Shown here: piece after piece, positions 24,487 to 32,576 of the stretch
Numbering within the stretch: position 1 is the first letter of the stretch
Layout: every line of letters begins with the position of its first letter
NCBI GenBank assembly: GCA_964599635.1
Contig: CAZRGM010000039.1
Location: forward strand, 193,424-257,423
Direction of reading: 5' to 3'
Source of the DNA: WJMT01 sp964599635
GTDB lineage: Bacteria; Acidobacteriota; Aminicenantia; Aminicenantales; Aminicenantaceae
Length of the DNA stretch: 64,000 nt
Program-made: the position numbers and the translations under genes
Notes under the pieces: model-generated
Told to the model about the DNA's origin: nothing
Seen by the model: the letters and a program-made list of their open reading frames with translations, nothing else
Databases searched by the model: none

Positions 24487-25617
24487 TTAAAATTTGACCT
24501 TAAGTCCGGTCTGAAAAATGAATCCACTAAGATCTAACACTGCTTTTCGTGCCGTGGAGTATCCTGTGGGTTCCTGTGTAAAGAAAGCTAATTGGGGAGG
24601 GCCTTCTCCTTCGAGATAATAAAGCGTTCCCTCTTCTTCAATGTCATCAAACGATAGAGGAGGAAGAACAGATTTTTTTTTATTGCTTTTTCCCTTAAAT
24701 CCAGAGATCTTTGCGTATCGGCCTCGGCCTTCTAGAATGAAGGAAGCCCTTGGATTAAAATTGATTTCAATCCCCAATCCGCCGTGGATGCCGAACCCCG
24801 TGGCATGAGCTTTATGGTTGATAACATCCAGAGGATACCAAGAGGAGTAAAGTCTGTTTGAATAATTTGTGATAAAAAAAGAAGCACCACCATTTAGGTT
24901 GAAATGAATCAATTGGCTCATTGGAAGATTATAAAAGGCACCCAGCCGAATCGGATAAGCCGTGATCCTGGGAGAAGTTCCCATTTGGTTTTCATCGTAA
25001 GCATTGGGTTCATGAAAGAAAAGGCGGCTCTGCTGGGTGAGGTGAATATACCCAAAGCCGATCCCGACACCTAATTTTGGATTGAGATTGTACATAAGAT
25101 CTGCAAAGACCTCAAATCCTGAGTCAAAGTTTTCAAACCGATCGTCCATGACAAATCCATAAGAGGAAATTAAATCAGAAGCTGAATCATAGAGTCCCTG
25201 ATCTCCCTTTCTTATGTCTCCTCCATTGAAAAAAGCAGGTCCAGCTGTCATTTTCAGACTCAGTCCGATTCCTTCGAAAAATTCGGATTCTTCCTCCCAA
25301 TAATTTAATTCCTCAACGATTTTCTTTCTCATCACGTCAACATCCTTGGAATTAATATATCCTATGGTCACAATTCCCTCTTCATCAGGACCAATAATGA
25401 CCCGGAACCATTCATTGTTTTTTTCATAGGATTTCAAGACAAATCCTTTAGGAAGAGTGATCACAACTGTGCTCTCTGTGTCAGGAATCACATGAACGTC
25501 TGTTTCATCGTTTTTGACTTTAAGCTCCCATTCTGATGATTTTTGGCCCCAAGAATAGGGGCAAAAAATCAGGATACCTAACCCAAAGAACATCATGAAA
25601 ATGATTATTTTTCTCAT
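24487..25617 (-). CDS. Exported protein: SH3-like domain plus outer-membrane beta-barrel-like region
   Basis: A 376-residue protein with a signal peptide (IIFMMFFGLGILIFCPYSWG). An SH3b-like segment (about 30-95) has DVHVIPDTESTVVITLPKG and WFRVIIG. After a linker, residues about 120-376 alternate amphipathic beta strands with Gly/aromatic residues (GVGIGFGYIHLTQQSRLF, FGIHGGLGIEINF, SFILEGRGRYAKI) and end in FQTGLKVKF, a terminal Phe typical of outer-membrane barrels. No enzyme motif is seen. It is the first gene before the GWxTD gene, forming a two-gene unit. Function unknown. Confidence 0.75.
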   Translation of the reverse strand: MRKIIIFMMFFGLGILIFCPYSWGQKSSEWELKVKNDETDVHVIPDTESTVVITLPKGFVLKSYEKNNEWFRVIIGPDEEGIVTIGYINSKDVDVMRKKIVEELNYWEEESEFFEGIGLSLKMTAGPAFFNGGDIRKGDQGLYDSASDLISSYGFVMDDRFENFDSGFEVFADLMYNLNPKLGVGIGFGYIHLTQQSRLFFHEPNAYDENQMGTSPRITAYPIRLGAFYNLPMSQLIHFNLNGGASFFITNYSNRLYSSWYPLDVINHKAHATGFGIHGGLGIEINFNPRASFILEGRGRYAKISGFKGKSNKKKSVLPPLSFDDIEEEGTLYYLEGEGPPQLAFFTQEPTGYSTARKAVLDLSGFIFQTGLKVKF

Positions 25618-25814
25618 TTGGATATCCCTTTAAAGTTCTTATTTTTTATCTTTCAGGGTTATAATTTTTCAATCAATGAAGCTGGCTTCTTTTTCTCATG
25701 TTACCTATTATATTTTATTTATTATAGTGCTTACGCAAATAATTTACCAGTCTGACCGAGTCAAAAAAATGGAGACTCCTTATTCGAATTTGATGAGTTA
25801 TCAGGGATAAATGT

Positions 25815-26435
25815 TCATATATCATCGCCTAAAAGTAATTCTAAAGCGATATTTGCTTGCCAGTTAGCCATTAGGCAAACTTTAGGAGCGATAAGGACGT
25901 CGTGTTCACTTGATTTGGCCTTTTCATCATAACAAACATGAAGGTTTCCAAGGTGTTCTGTTTTAATCCGATCACTTTGACCGTAACCAGCAACACCTGA
26001 AGCAGCAATGAGAGGAATAGACGGAAGATTCTCAAGGATTTCTTCGATAAAGGTTAATTTTGTCTCCGCATCATCTAAAGCTTCAATGATTATATCGGCT
26101 GTCGTAAACGGTAAATGCATTTGTCCTTGTTTTATCTTCAGTTGTACCGCATCTACAGTCACTTGTAGATTTATTCGATGAATATTTTCTTTGACAGCCT
26201 CGACTTTTTTCATACCGATTTGATCTAAAAAAAAGAATTGCCGGTTTAAATTACTCTCTTCAACAACATCAGAATCAACAATGATGATGTGGCCGATTCC
26301 TGATCGGGCTAATGTCACGGCTGCATTTGAACCAAGACCGCCAGCTCCAGCGATACCAACGATTTTTTGAGAAAGTATTTCTTGAATTTGCTTTATTTTC
26401 TGTTGGCTCATCAGTTTAGGGGTAGGATCTTTCAA
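25815..26435 (-). CDS. thiF: Sulfur carrier protein adenylyltransferase ThiF (E1-like)
   Basis: A 206-residue E1-like adenylating enzyme: GIAGAGGLGSNAAVTLARSGIG (nucleotide loop), DSDVVEESNLNRQFF (Arg finger region), DIIIEALDDAETK. This length matches the short ThiF that adenylates ThiS in thiazole synthesis, rather than MoeB with a rhodanese tail. The CxxC zinc motifs of longer ThiF/MoeB proteins are not visible. The start is TTG 26435; an ATG lies eight codons later. No ThiS, ThiG or ThiH gene is adjacent, so it could serve another sulfur-carrier pathway. Confidence 0.82.
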   Translation of the reverse strand: MKDPTPKLMSQQKIKQIQEILSQKIVGIAGAGGLGSNAAVTLARSGIGHIIIVDSDVVEESNLNRQFFFLDQIGMKKVEAVKENIHRINLQVTVDAVQLKIKQGQMHLPFTTADIIIEALDDAETKLTFIEEILENLPSIPLIAASGVAGYGQSDRIKTEHLGNLHVCYDEKAKSSEHDVLIAPKVCLMANWQANIALELLLGDDI

Positions 26436-26440
26436 AATTC

Positions 26441-26635
26441 TTAGATCCTCTTCCAGGATTTTTTTCTGATGATGGCAGTTTTAATTTTATTAATTTCCAC
26501 CCTCTGAATGGCATTATTGCCATCATACATACAAAAAGCAAGTCTAGTCAAGAAGGAAGTTGATGATGACTCGAATACCGATGCAGCCTCTTCAAAGAGT
26601 GAGATTCTCAATCCTGTTTTACTCGAATCGATCAT
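26441..26635 (-). CDS. Hypothetical short protein upstream of thiF (doubtful)
   Basis: A 64-codon frame ending 5 nt before the thiF TTG, which is the main argument for it. It has no recognisable domain, an SEESS-poor start region and a basic C-terminus. It shows no clear ribosome-binding site and overlaps an equally unconvincing 79-codon plus-strand frame at 26508-26747. It may be a gene remnant. The region 26436-26748 otherwise holds the promoter of the plus-strand S9 peptidase. Confidence 0.25.
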   Translation of the reverse strand: MIDSSKTGLRISLFEEAASVFESSSTSFLTRLAFCMYDGNNAIQRVEINKIKTAIIRKKSWKRI

Positions 26636-26748
26636 GCCCAGACAGAACGATCACGAAAAATATCTTATAAATTTTATTGATTTATCACACTGTAGAATAG
26701 TATGGTTAAATGTGTTCAATGAAAAAAAATATAAGGAGTTAAACTGAA

Positions 26749-28827
26749 ATGAAAAAGAATTTTTGTTTTTTCCTCATGTTAATACTTTTTATTACGAGCA
26801 TACAAATTTGGGCAGAATCATCATTGACATTAGAACAAATCTTGAGTCCGCCCTATCCCTGGGGTCTAGTATCTGCCCAAAAAGCTGATCGAATTGCCTG
26901 GGTATTTAATTCCCAAGGAGCTAGAAATATTTGGACTGCCGCAGCACCCGATTTTAAACCCGTTAACTTGACTCAATTTTCCCGTGATGAAGTCTTTGAA
27001 ATCCCAGATATTAACATAACTCAAGATGGCAAAACTATTGTTTTCGTTAGAGGTGGCCGGCCGAACAGCGAGGATTGGGTTACAAATTCTGACAGTGATC
27101 CCGCTGGAAGAGAACAGGCTGTATGGGCCGTTCGAACAGACAGTCAAATAATGTGGAAACTTGCTCCGGGAAGAGATCCGGTTCTTTCTCCAGATGGGAA
27201 ATGGGCTTTGTTGGTTAAGGACGGTCTGATCTATCGGGTTTCCTTATCTCTTCCTCCGGATCCTAATGAATTGCCGGAGAGTGAGTTGATGTTTAGAGCT
27301 GCCGGACAAAATGGATTTCCACAATGGTCTCCTGACTGTACAAAGATAGCTTTTGTCAGCAGACGCGGGGATCACAGTCTGATAGGTGTTTACCATATAT
27401 TCAAAAGAAAAATCACATGGATTGCACCATCTATTGACCGGGACAGTGATCCTCAATGGTCTTCAGATGGGCAGAAAATCGCTTTTGTTCGCCAGCCAGG
27501 TCTTCAGTATGATGCCCCTTCTCGTTTCCGATATCGGGGACCCGCTGAGCTTGAAATCTGGATCGCGGATGCAGACAAAGGGACTGCCAGTAAGATATGG
27601 AGTTCTCCTAAAGAACAACCTCGTTTTTATTCTTTCCGAAACTTTGAGCTCACAGCTAATGATAGAATCCTATTTACAGCGGAAAATGAAGAATGGAATC
27701 ATGTGTATTCTCTTCTTATTTCAGAAGGCAAACCGCTAGATCTGACACCTGGAGAAGGTTTTGTTGAACAATTGGGACTCAGCAGTGACGGACAAACTCT
27801 GTTTTTCAGCAGTAACCGAGCGGATATCCACGGACGACATATCTGGAAAGTCCCTACTTCAGGGGGAGAGATGGTTCAGCTAACCAAAAAAAATACCATC
27901 GGAACTTATCCAAAAGCTCTTGGTACAGGCAATAAGGTGGCTTTTCTCTATGCCACGGCTGTTTACCCCACTTCTATTGCTATGGTTCCTGCTGATGGAG
28001 GGAAGATCGAAATTGTCGCACCAGAGAAGTTTCCCGAGGAATATCCTGTTGATGATTTAGTTATTCCTGAACTGGTGACGGTCAAAGCTCCTGACGGGCT
28101 AGAGATTCCCTGCCAATTGTTTCTTCCCAAAGATGCTCAACCCGGTGATAATCGTCCAGGTTTGATTTATACTCACGGCGGTCCTATCCGCCAGATGCTC
28201 TTGGGATGGCATTATATGGAGTTCTATTCAGAGGCATACGGAATTAACCAGTACTTTGTCAACAAAGGTTATGTAGTGATATCGATCAACTATCGCAGTG
28301 GAATAGGCTACGGTCGTTCATTTAGGGATGCAGAGAATATTGGTATGCAGGGGGCGTCTGAATATCAGGATGTCTTGGCAGGGGCCCAATACCTCCAGAG
28401 TCGTCCAGAAGTCGATCCAAAAAGGATTGGGAAATGGGGCCTTTCTTATGGAGGGTACCTGACAGCCATGGCATTAGCTAGGAATTCAGACATATTTAAG
28501 GTGGGCGTTGACATGGCTGGTGTGCATGATTGGTCCCAATTGCGGAGTCGGCTTAATGAAAACATGCGCAAAACCGCATGGGAGTCATCACCGGTTGCCC
28601 ATATTGAGACCTGGCTTTCTCCAGTTCTTTTTATTCATGGTGACGATGACCGTAATGTTCCTTTCCAGCAGACAACTGATATTGTACAAAAGCTGAGAGC
28701 AAAAGGAGATGTTCATATCGAACTTATGATTGCTCCTGATGAACCGCATGAATTTTTGCTTTATAAAAATAAGATGGAAGCCTACAAACGCACTTTTGAG
28801 TTTATCAATCGTTTTATTGGAAGGTAA
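26749..28827 (+). CDS. Secreted S9-family prolyl oligopeptidase/acylaminoacyl peptidase, copy 1
   Basis: A 692-residue protein. A signal peptide (about 1-22, FFLMLILFITSIQIWA) is followed by a beta-propeller (about 35-420, with repeats such as GQKIAFVRQPG and PVLSPDGKWALLV) that gates access, then an alpha/beta-hydrolase domain (about 440-692). The triad is visible: S566 in GLSYGG, D634 in HGDDDRNVPF and H667 in PDEPHEF. The family cleaves short peptides. It is placed just before a second, differently built S9 gene; both probably degrade oligopeptides in the periplasm or outside. Confidence 0.92.
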   Translation: MKKNFCFFLMLILFITSIQIWAESSLTLEQILSPPYPWGLVSAQKADRIAWVFNSQGARNIWTAAAPDFKPVNLTQFSRDEVFEIPDINITQDGKTIVFVRGGRPNSEDWVTNSDSDPAGREQAVWAVRTDSQIMWKLAPGRDPVLSPDGKWALLVKDGLIYRVSLSLPPDPNELPESELMFRAAGQNGFPQWSPDCTKIAFVSRRGDHSLIGVYHIFKRKITWIAPSIDRDSDPQWSSDGQKIAFVRQPGLQYDAPSRFRYRGPAELEIWIADADKGTASKIWSSPKEQPRFYSFRNFELTANDRILFTAENEEWNHVYSLLISEGKPLDLTPGEGFVEQLGLSSDGQTLFFSSNRADIHGRHIWKVPTSGGEMVQLTKKNTIGTYPKALGTGNKVAFLYATAVYPTSIAMVPADGGKIEIVAPEKFPEEYPVDDLVIPELVTVKAPDGLEIPCQLFLPKDAQPGDNRPGLIYTHGGPIRQMLLGWHYMEFYSEAYGINQYFVNKGYVVISINYRSGIGYGRSFRDAENIGMQGASEYQDVLAGAQYLQSRPEVDPKRIGKWGLSYGGYLTAMALARNSDIFKVGVDMAGVHDWSQLRSRLNENMRKTAWESSPVAHIETWLSPVLFIHGDDDRNVPFQQTTDIVQKLRAKGDVHIELMIAPDEPHEFLLYKNKMEAYKRTFEFINRFIGR

Positions 28828-28894
28828 TGAAAACAGAATAATGGTGGAATAGATCTAAACTTATTGATAAATCACAATAAGGAAAGATTGAAAG

Positions 28895-28923
28895 CATCGC
28901 CGTTTTTTTATAAATAGATGAGA
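28895..28923 (-). repeat. Intergenic repeat family, copy A (diverged)
   Basis: On the minus strand: ATTTATAAAAAAACGGCGATG, matching the core ATTCATAAAAAAAYGGCGA of the other copies, followed 23 nt later by GATTTATC at the place of the family's CAGCGATC. It lies between the two S9 peptidase genes. Confidence 0.5.
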
Positions 28924-28988
28924 TTAATTAAAAAGCCTTGAGTTATCATGAAAACATGAGACTGATTCATAGAATGGAGGTAGATAGT

Positions 28989-31031
28989 ATGAAAAAAACT
29001 TTTGTGATGGTTGGTATCCTCCTTTTTACATTGACTGGCATAGGTATCCCTGCACAGGAAAAAAGGGCTATGACGGTGGACGATGCCCTGAATATGATCC
29101 AGGTAAGAAACCCTCTCATCTCTCCTGACGGGAAATGGGTGTTTTTCTCTCAGTCAGAACTCAGTTGGAGAGAAAACAAGCGACAGACAAAGCATTATAT
29201 GGTATCAGCTGAAGGCGGGGATCCTTTTCAGTATATTGGAGAAGAGGGGGGAAGCGGCTTCCAGTTTTCTCCTGATGGAAGTTCATTGACCTTTAAGCGA
29301 AAAAAGGATGAGAGCCAGCAAATATTTTTGATGCGGACTTCAGGTGGAGAAGCAGTGCAGTTAACAAAACATGAAAACAGCATCGAAGACTATAAATGGG
29401 GGCCGAAGTCTCAGAAAATTTATTTCGTAGCAGAAGAACCTTTGAGCAAGGAAGAAAAAGAAGAACGAAAGGCCGGCACTGATTCTATATTTGTGGACGA
29501 AGGCCCGAATGGTCAAACTCAAGACAGCTGGGAGAATCTCTGGGTATTCGATCTGGAGACCAAAAAAGAAATTAGGCTGACCGAGGAAAAATTCATGCTG
29601 GGAGATTTTGATATTTCTCCTGACAATAAAAAGATTGTTTTGACAGCCCGGTATTCCAACAGACGCAATGATGGCTATAAAGACGAGGTTTATCTTTTTG
29701 ACATTAGATCCAGAGAAATGAAACAATTGACTCATAATAATGCTCCGGAAAGCGGCTTAAAATGGGCGCCAGACGGAAAAACGATTGCTTATCTGGCTTC
29801 CAGCAATAAATTATGGCTTAACCGCAATGCTAAGATCTTTCTTATAGATGTAGAGAGCGGAGAACAACGCTTGCTGTCTCAAAAATATGAAGGATCCATA
29901 AGGAATCTTGCTTGGACATCAGACAGCCGAAATATTCTCTTCAACGGCCAACAAAGAACCAATTCCAATTTATATCGAATGGATGTTCAAAGCGGTGAAT
30001 ATCAAAATTTGACTGATGTATCCGGAAGCCTGCGGATAGGATCCTTTTCTCGTGATTGCAGCCGGATTGCTTATATCTTTTCTGATTATAATACTCCATC
30101 AGATGTGTATATGACTGAGGTGAATTCGTTTCATCCGGTGCGTCTTTCCCATGCCAATCCATGGGTGGAGAAGGAACTGCTGCTGGCCGATATGAGGCTT
30201 CTTCAGTGGGAAAGCGTCAAGGATTTTTCCATTGAGGGACTCCTTCATCTTCCTCCTGGCTATAAAGAAGGGCAGAAACTTCCCCTTATATTAAATATTC
30301 ATGGCGGTCCTGCCGGCTGTTTCACGAACAGCTTTCGTGCTGATTATCACATCTATGCCGGCCTCGGTTACATTTCTCTCTCTCCTAATGTTCGTGGCTC
30401 CAGTGGATACACAGATCAGCTGCGCGAAGGGAACACAATCCAAGCTGGCGATGGTATCGGGCAGGGAGATTATCGGGATTTGATTAAGGGAGTTGACAGA
30501 GTTATTGCTCAGGGCTATGCGGATCCGAACAAACTAGCCCTGCGGGGTTGGAGTTATGGGGGTATTTTGGGAGGATGGACCATTACTCAGACAAAACGGT
30601 TTAAGGCAGCCTCTTTAGGTGCAGGGGTCTATGCTTGGCTCTGCGAATACGGTCCAGGATTCAATCATGATGTCCGGCTTTGGCATATTGGCGAGAATCC
30701 CTGGAAAAATCCAGATGCCTGGCTGAAACAGTCTGCTTTTACATACGTAGAAAACATAGTAACGCCGACTTTACTTATCCATGGCATGAAAGACACGACG
30801 GATACGGAATCTCAAAGTATGCTTTTCTTTACAGCACTTAAAGATATTGGGAAAGTTCCGGTTCGGTACATCCGGGTTCCCCGAGAGCCACATGGATTTC
30901 AGGAACCGCGTCACCAGAGAACCCGAACTATTGAAGAAATCAAATGGTTTCAAAAACATGTGCTGAATCAGGATTGGAAACCTTGGGTGAGGGAAAGCGA
31001 AGAGAAAGAAAGGGATAAAAAGGAAAAATAA
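28989..31031 (+). CDS. Secreted S9-family peptidase (dipeptidyl/acylaminoacyl type), copy 2
   Basis: About 680 residues. The start at 28989 is chosen because GGAGG lies 8 nt before this ATG and the following 23 residues form a signal peptide (KKTFVMVGILLFTLTGIGIP); an upstream ATG at 28938 lacks both. A beta-propeller (about 35-390) precedes the hydrolase domain with S522 in GWSYGG, D602 in HGMKD and H635 in REPHGF. The tail is highly charged. Its stop overlaps the next ATG by 1 nt (TAATG), coupling it to the class-V aminotransferase. It is only moderately like copy 1, so it is not a recent duplication. Confidence 0.92.
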   Translation: MKKTFVMVGILLFTLTGIGIPAQEKRAMTVDDALNMIQVRNPLISPDGKWVFFSQSELSWRENKRQTKHYMVSAEGGDPFQYIGEEGGSGFQFSPDGSSLTFKRKKDESQQIFLMRTSGGEAVQLTKHENSIEDYKWGPKSQKIYFVAEEPLSKEEKEERKAGTDSIFVDEGPNGQTQDSWENLWVFDLETKKEIRLTEEKFMLGDFDISPDNKKIVLTARYSNRRNDGYKDEVYLFDIRSREMKQLTHNNAPESGLKWAPDGKTIAYLASSNKLWLNRNAKIFLIDVESGEQRLLSQKYEGSIRNLAWTSDSRNILFNGQQRTNSNLYRMDVQSGEYQNLTDVSGSLRIGSFSRDCSRIAYIFSDYNTPSDVYMTEVNSFHPVRLSHANPWVEKELLLADMRLLQWESVKDFSIEGLLHLPPGYKEGQKLPLILNIHGGPAGCFTNSFRADYHIYAGLGYISLSPNVRGSSGYTDQLREGNTIQAGDGIGQGDYRDLIKGVDRVIAQGYADPNKLALRGWSYGGILGGWTITQTKRFKAASLGAGVYAWLCEYGPGFNHDVRLWHIGENPWKNPDAWLKQSAFTYVENIVTPTLLIHGMKDTTDTESQSMLFFTALKDIGKVPVRYIRVPREPHGFQEPRHQRTRTIEEIKWFQKHVLNQDWKPWVRESEEKERDKKEK

Positions 31032-32263
31032 TGGCGTTAAATATTGATTTTGTAAGAAAACAGTTCCCGTCTCTTTCAGGAGAATGGGTGTTTTTTGATA
31101 ATGCGGGGGGTTCCCAACCCCTTCAATCTGTTGTCGATAGAATAAGTGAGTACTTATTGACTTCAAATGTTCAATTGGGAGCCTCTTATGAAATATCGCA
31201 GCTGGCCGTAGAAAGAGTGAGAAGAGCTGCTGAGGCCATGTCCGAATTAGTTAATGCCCAAAAATCGTCTGAAGTTGTGATGGGTTCCTCGACTTCTTTA
31301 TTGATGAGGATTCTTTCTTTATGCTTAGGTGAAACATTGGATCCAGAAGATGAGATTATTGTAACAAACAGTGATCATGAAGCCAACATAGGCCCATGGA
31401 GAAGTCTGGGAAAAAAAGGATTAAAAATTAAGGAATGGAAGATAAACAGAGATTCACTAAGGTTGGAATTGGAAGACCTGAAAAACTTAATATCCCATAA
31501 AACCAAATTGGTGGCGATCAATCATGTCTCCAATATATTGGGAACCATCAATCCCATTAAGGAAATAACAGAAATTGTCCATAAAAACAAGGCTCTGATC
31601 TGTGTGGATGGAGTGGCCTATGCCCCTCACCGTCTAATTAATGTTCAGGAATGGGACGTTGATTTTTATGCTTTCAGTTTCTATAAAGTTTATGGTCCTC
31701 ATTATGCTTTACTTTTTGGAAAAGAGTCACTTTTAATGGATTTACCTGGAATCAACCATTTTTTTATTAAAAAAACAGATATCCCTCTTAAATTTCAACC
31801 TGGAAATATTAATTTTGAGTTGAGTTATGGAATGATGGGATTGTGTGACTATTTGAATGAATTCGCGCAAATTCATGGCCAAGTTAAAGGGAGCCATGAT
31901 TTAAGGAAGAATGCATCTAAGACGTTTAGTATTATCAAATCGCATGAAGAAACCCTCAGCTCACGTCTTTTGAATTATTTGAACAATAAATCTAATGTCA
32001 AAATAATTGGGGAAAGAACTTTTGATGCTTTAAAAAGAGTGCCTACGATTTCATTCGTTGTTGATCAAATGAAAAGTGATTTCATTACAAAAGAGGTGGA
32101 CAAACAAAAAATAGGCATTCGATACGGCCATTTTTATGCTAAACGCTTGATTGATGCATTGGAATTGGATAAACAAAATGGAGTGGTACGAGTCAGTATG
32201 GTTCATTACAACACATTGGAGGAAGTAGACCGTTTGATCAAAATTTTTGACAAAATATTTTAG
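31031..32263 (+). CDS. Class-V aminotransferase / cysteine-desulfurase-like PLP enzyme
   Basis: A 410-residue fold-type I PLP enzyme: FFDNAGGSQPLQSVVDRI (N-terminal), NSDHEANIGPW, VAINHVSNILGTINPI, CVDGVAYAPHRL, and the PLP lysine in FYAFSFYKVYGPH. It belongs to the SufS/isopenicillin-N-epimerase-like branch, often called cysteine-desulfurase-like. A Cys at the SufS active-site loop is not obvious, so desulfurase activity is uncertain; an amino-acid lyase, epimerase or transaminase is equally possible. It is translationally coupled to the S9 peptidase upstream. Confidence 0.85.
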   Translation: MALNIDFVRKQFPSLSGEWVFFDNAGGSQPLQSVVDRISEYLLTSNVQLGASYEISQLAVERVRRAAEAMSELVNAQKSSEVVMGSSTSLLMRILSLCLGETLDPEDEIIVTNSDHEANIGPWRSLGKKGLKIKEWKINRDSLRLELEDLKNLISHKTKLVAINHVSNILGTINPIKEITEIVHKNKALICVDGVAYAPHRLINVQEWDVDFYAFSFYKVYGPHYALLFGKESLLMDLPGINHFFIKKTDIPLKFQPGNINFELSYGMMGLCDYLNEFAQIHGQVKGSHDLRKNASKTFSIIKSHEETLSSRLLNYLNNKSNVKIIGERTFDALKRVPTISFVVDQMKSDFITKEVDKQKIGIRYGHFYAKRLIDALELDKQNGVVRVSMVHYNTLEEVDRLIKIFDKIF

Positions 32264-32347
32264 AGTGAAACGGGATCTACCTGGATTATTCACAAGTCGA
32301 GGTTTAATGAAATTTAAGTTGAATGAGGCGACTTTGAAGGAAATGTC

Positions 32348-32410
32348 GTGAATTGTGAATGGTCAATAATAAATTGAGAAAACCATGGCCATTGACCATT
32401 TTCAATTGAC
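32348..32410. repeat. Long imperfect inverted repeat (hairpin element)
   Basis: Arm 32348-32367 (GTGAATTGTGAATGGTCAAT) pairs with 32391-32410 at 17 of 20 positions around a 23-nt loop. Part of an arm resembles the tandem unit at 6608-6634. It sits between the core of repeat copy B and that repeat's distal tail, as if inserted there. Confidence 0.65.
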
Positions 32411-32432
32411 TGCTTTTGGAAAGGATTTTGTC

Positions 32433-32488
32433 TATTGCTGAAACGAAATGAATCATGAATGTGTCGCCATTTTTTTGTGAATGGTTCA
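32433..32488 (-). repeat. Intergenic repeat family, copy B
   Basis: Minus strand: ATTCACAAAAAAATGGCGA, 23 nt, CAGCAATA, the same core spacing as copies C and D. The family tail (CTTGTGAATAATCCAGG) is found about 140 nt further along, beyond the hairpin element. Confidence 0.65.
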
Positions 32489-32576
32489 GATTAATTCTTG
32501 CATACATCAACATCAGAATATTATGATATTCAAGAAATTTCAAATTAAGACAGATTCAAATGATGGAGAGAAATCC

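Larger units (their letters stand above)
32264..32576. other. 313-nt gap holding repeat copy B split by a hairpin element
   Basis: No protein gene. From left to right: TGGATTATTCACAAG (32282-32296), which matches the tail of repeat copy C in reverse; a 63-nt imperfect hairpin (32348-32410); and the core of repeat copy B (32433-32488, minus orientation). The preferred ATG of the next gene is at 32577 with GGAGAG 6 nt upstream. Confidence 0.55.

Noticed and set aside
25671..25690. Third copy of the small RNA (TATAAT followed by 15 nt and GCTGGC)
   Set aside because: No complementary GCCAGC arm downstream.
26508..26747. 79-codon plus-strand frame before the S9 peptidase
   Set aside because: No ribosome-binding site or domain; overlaps a minus-strand frame that is slightly better placed next to thiF.
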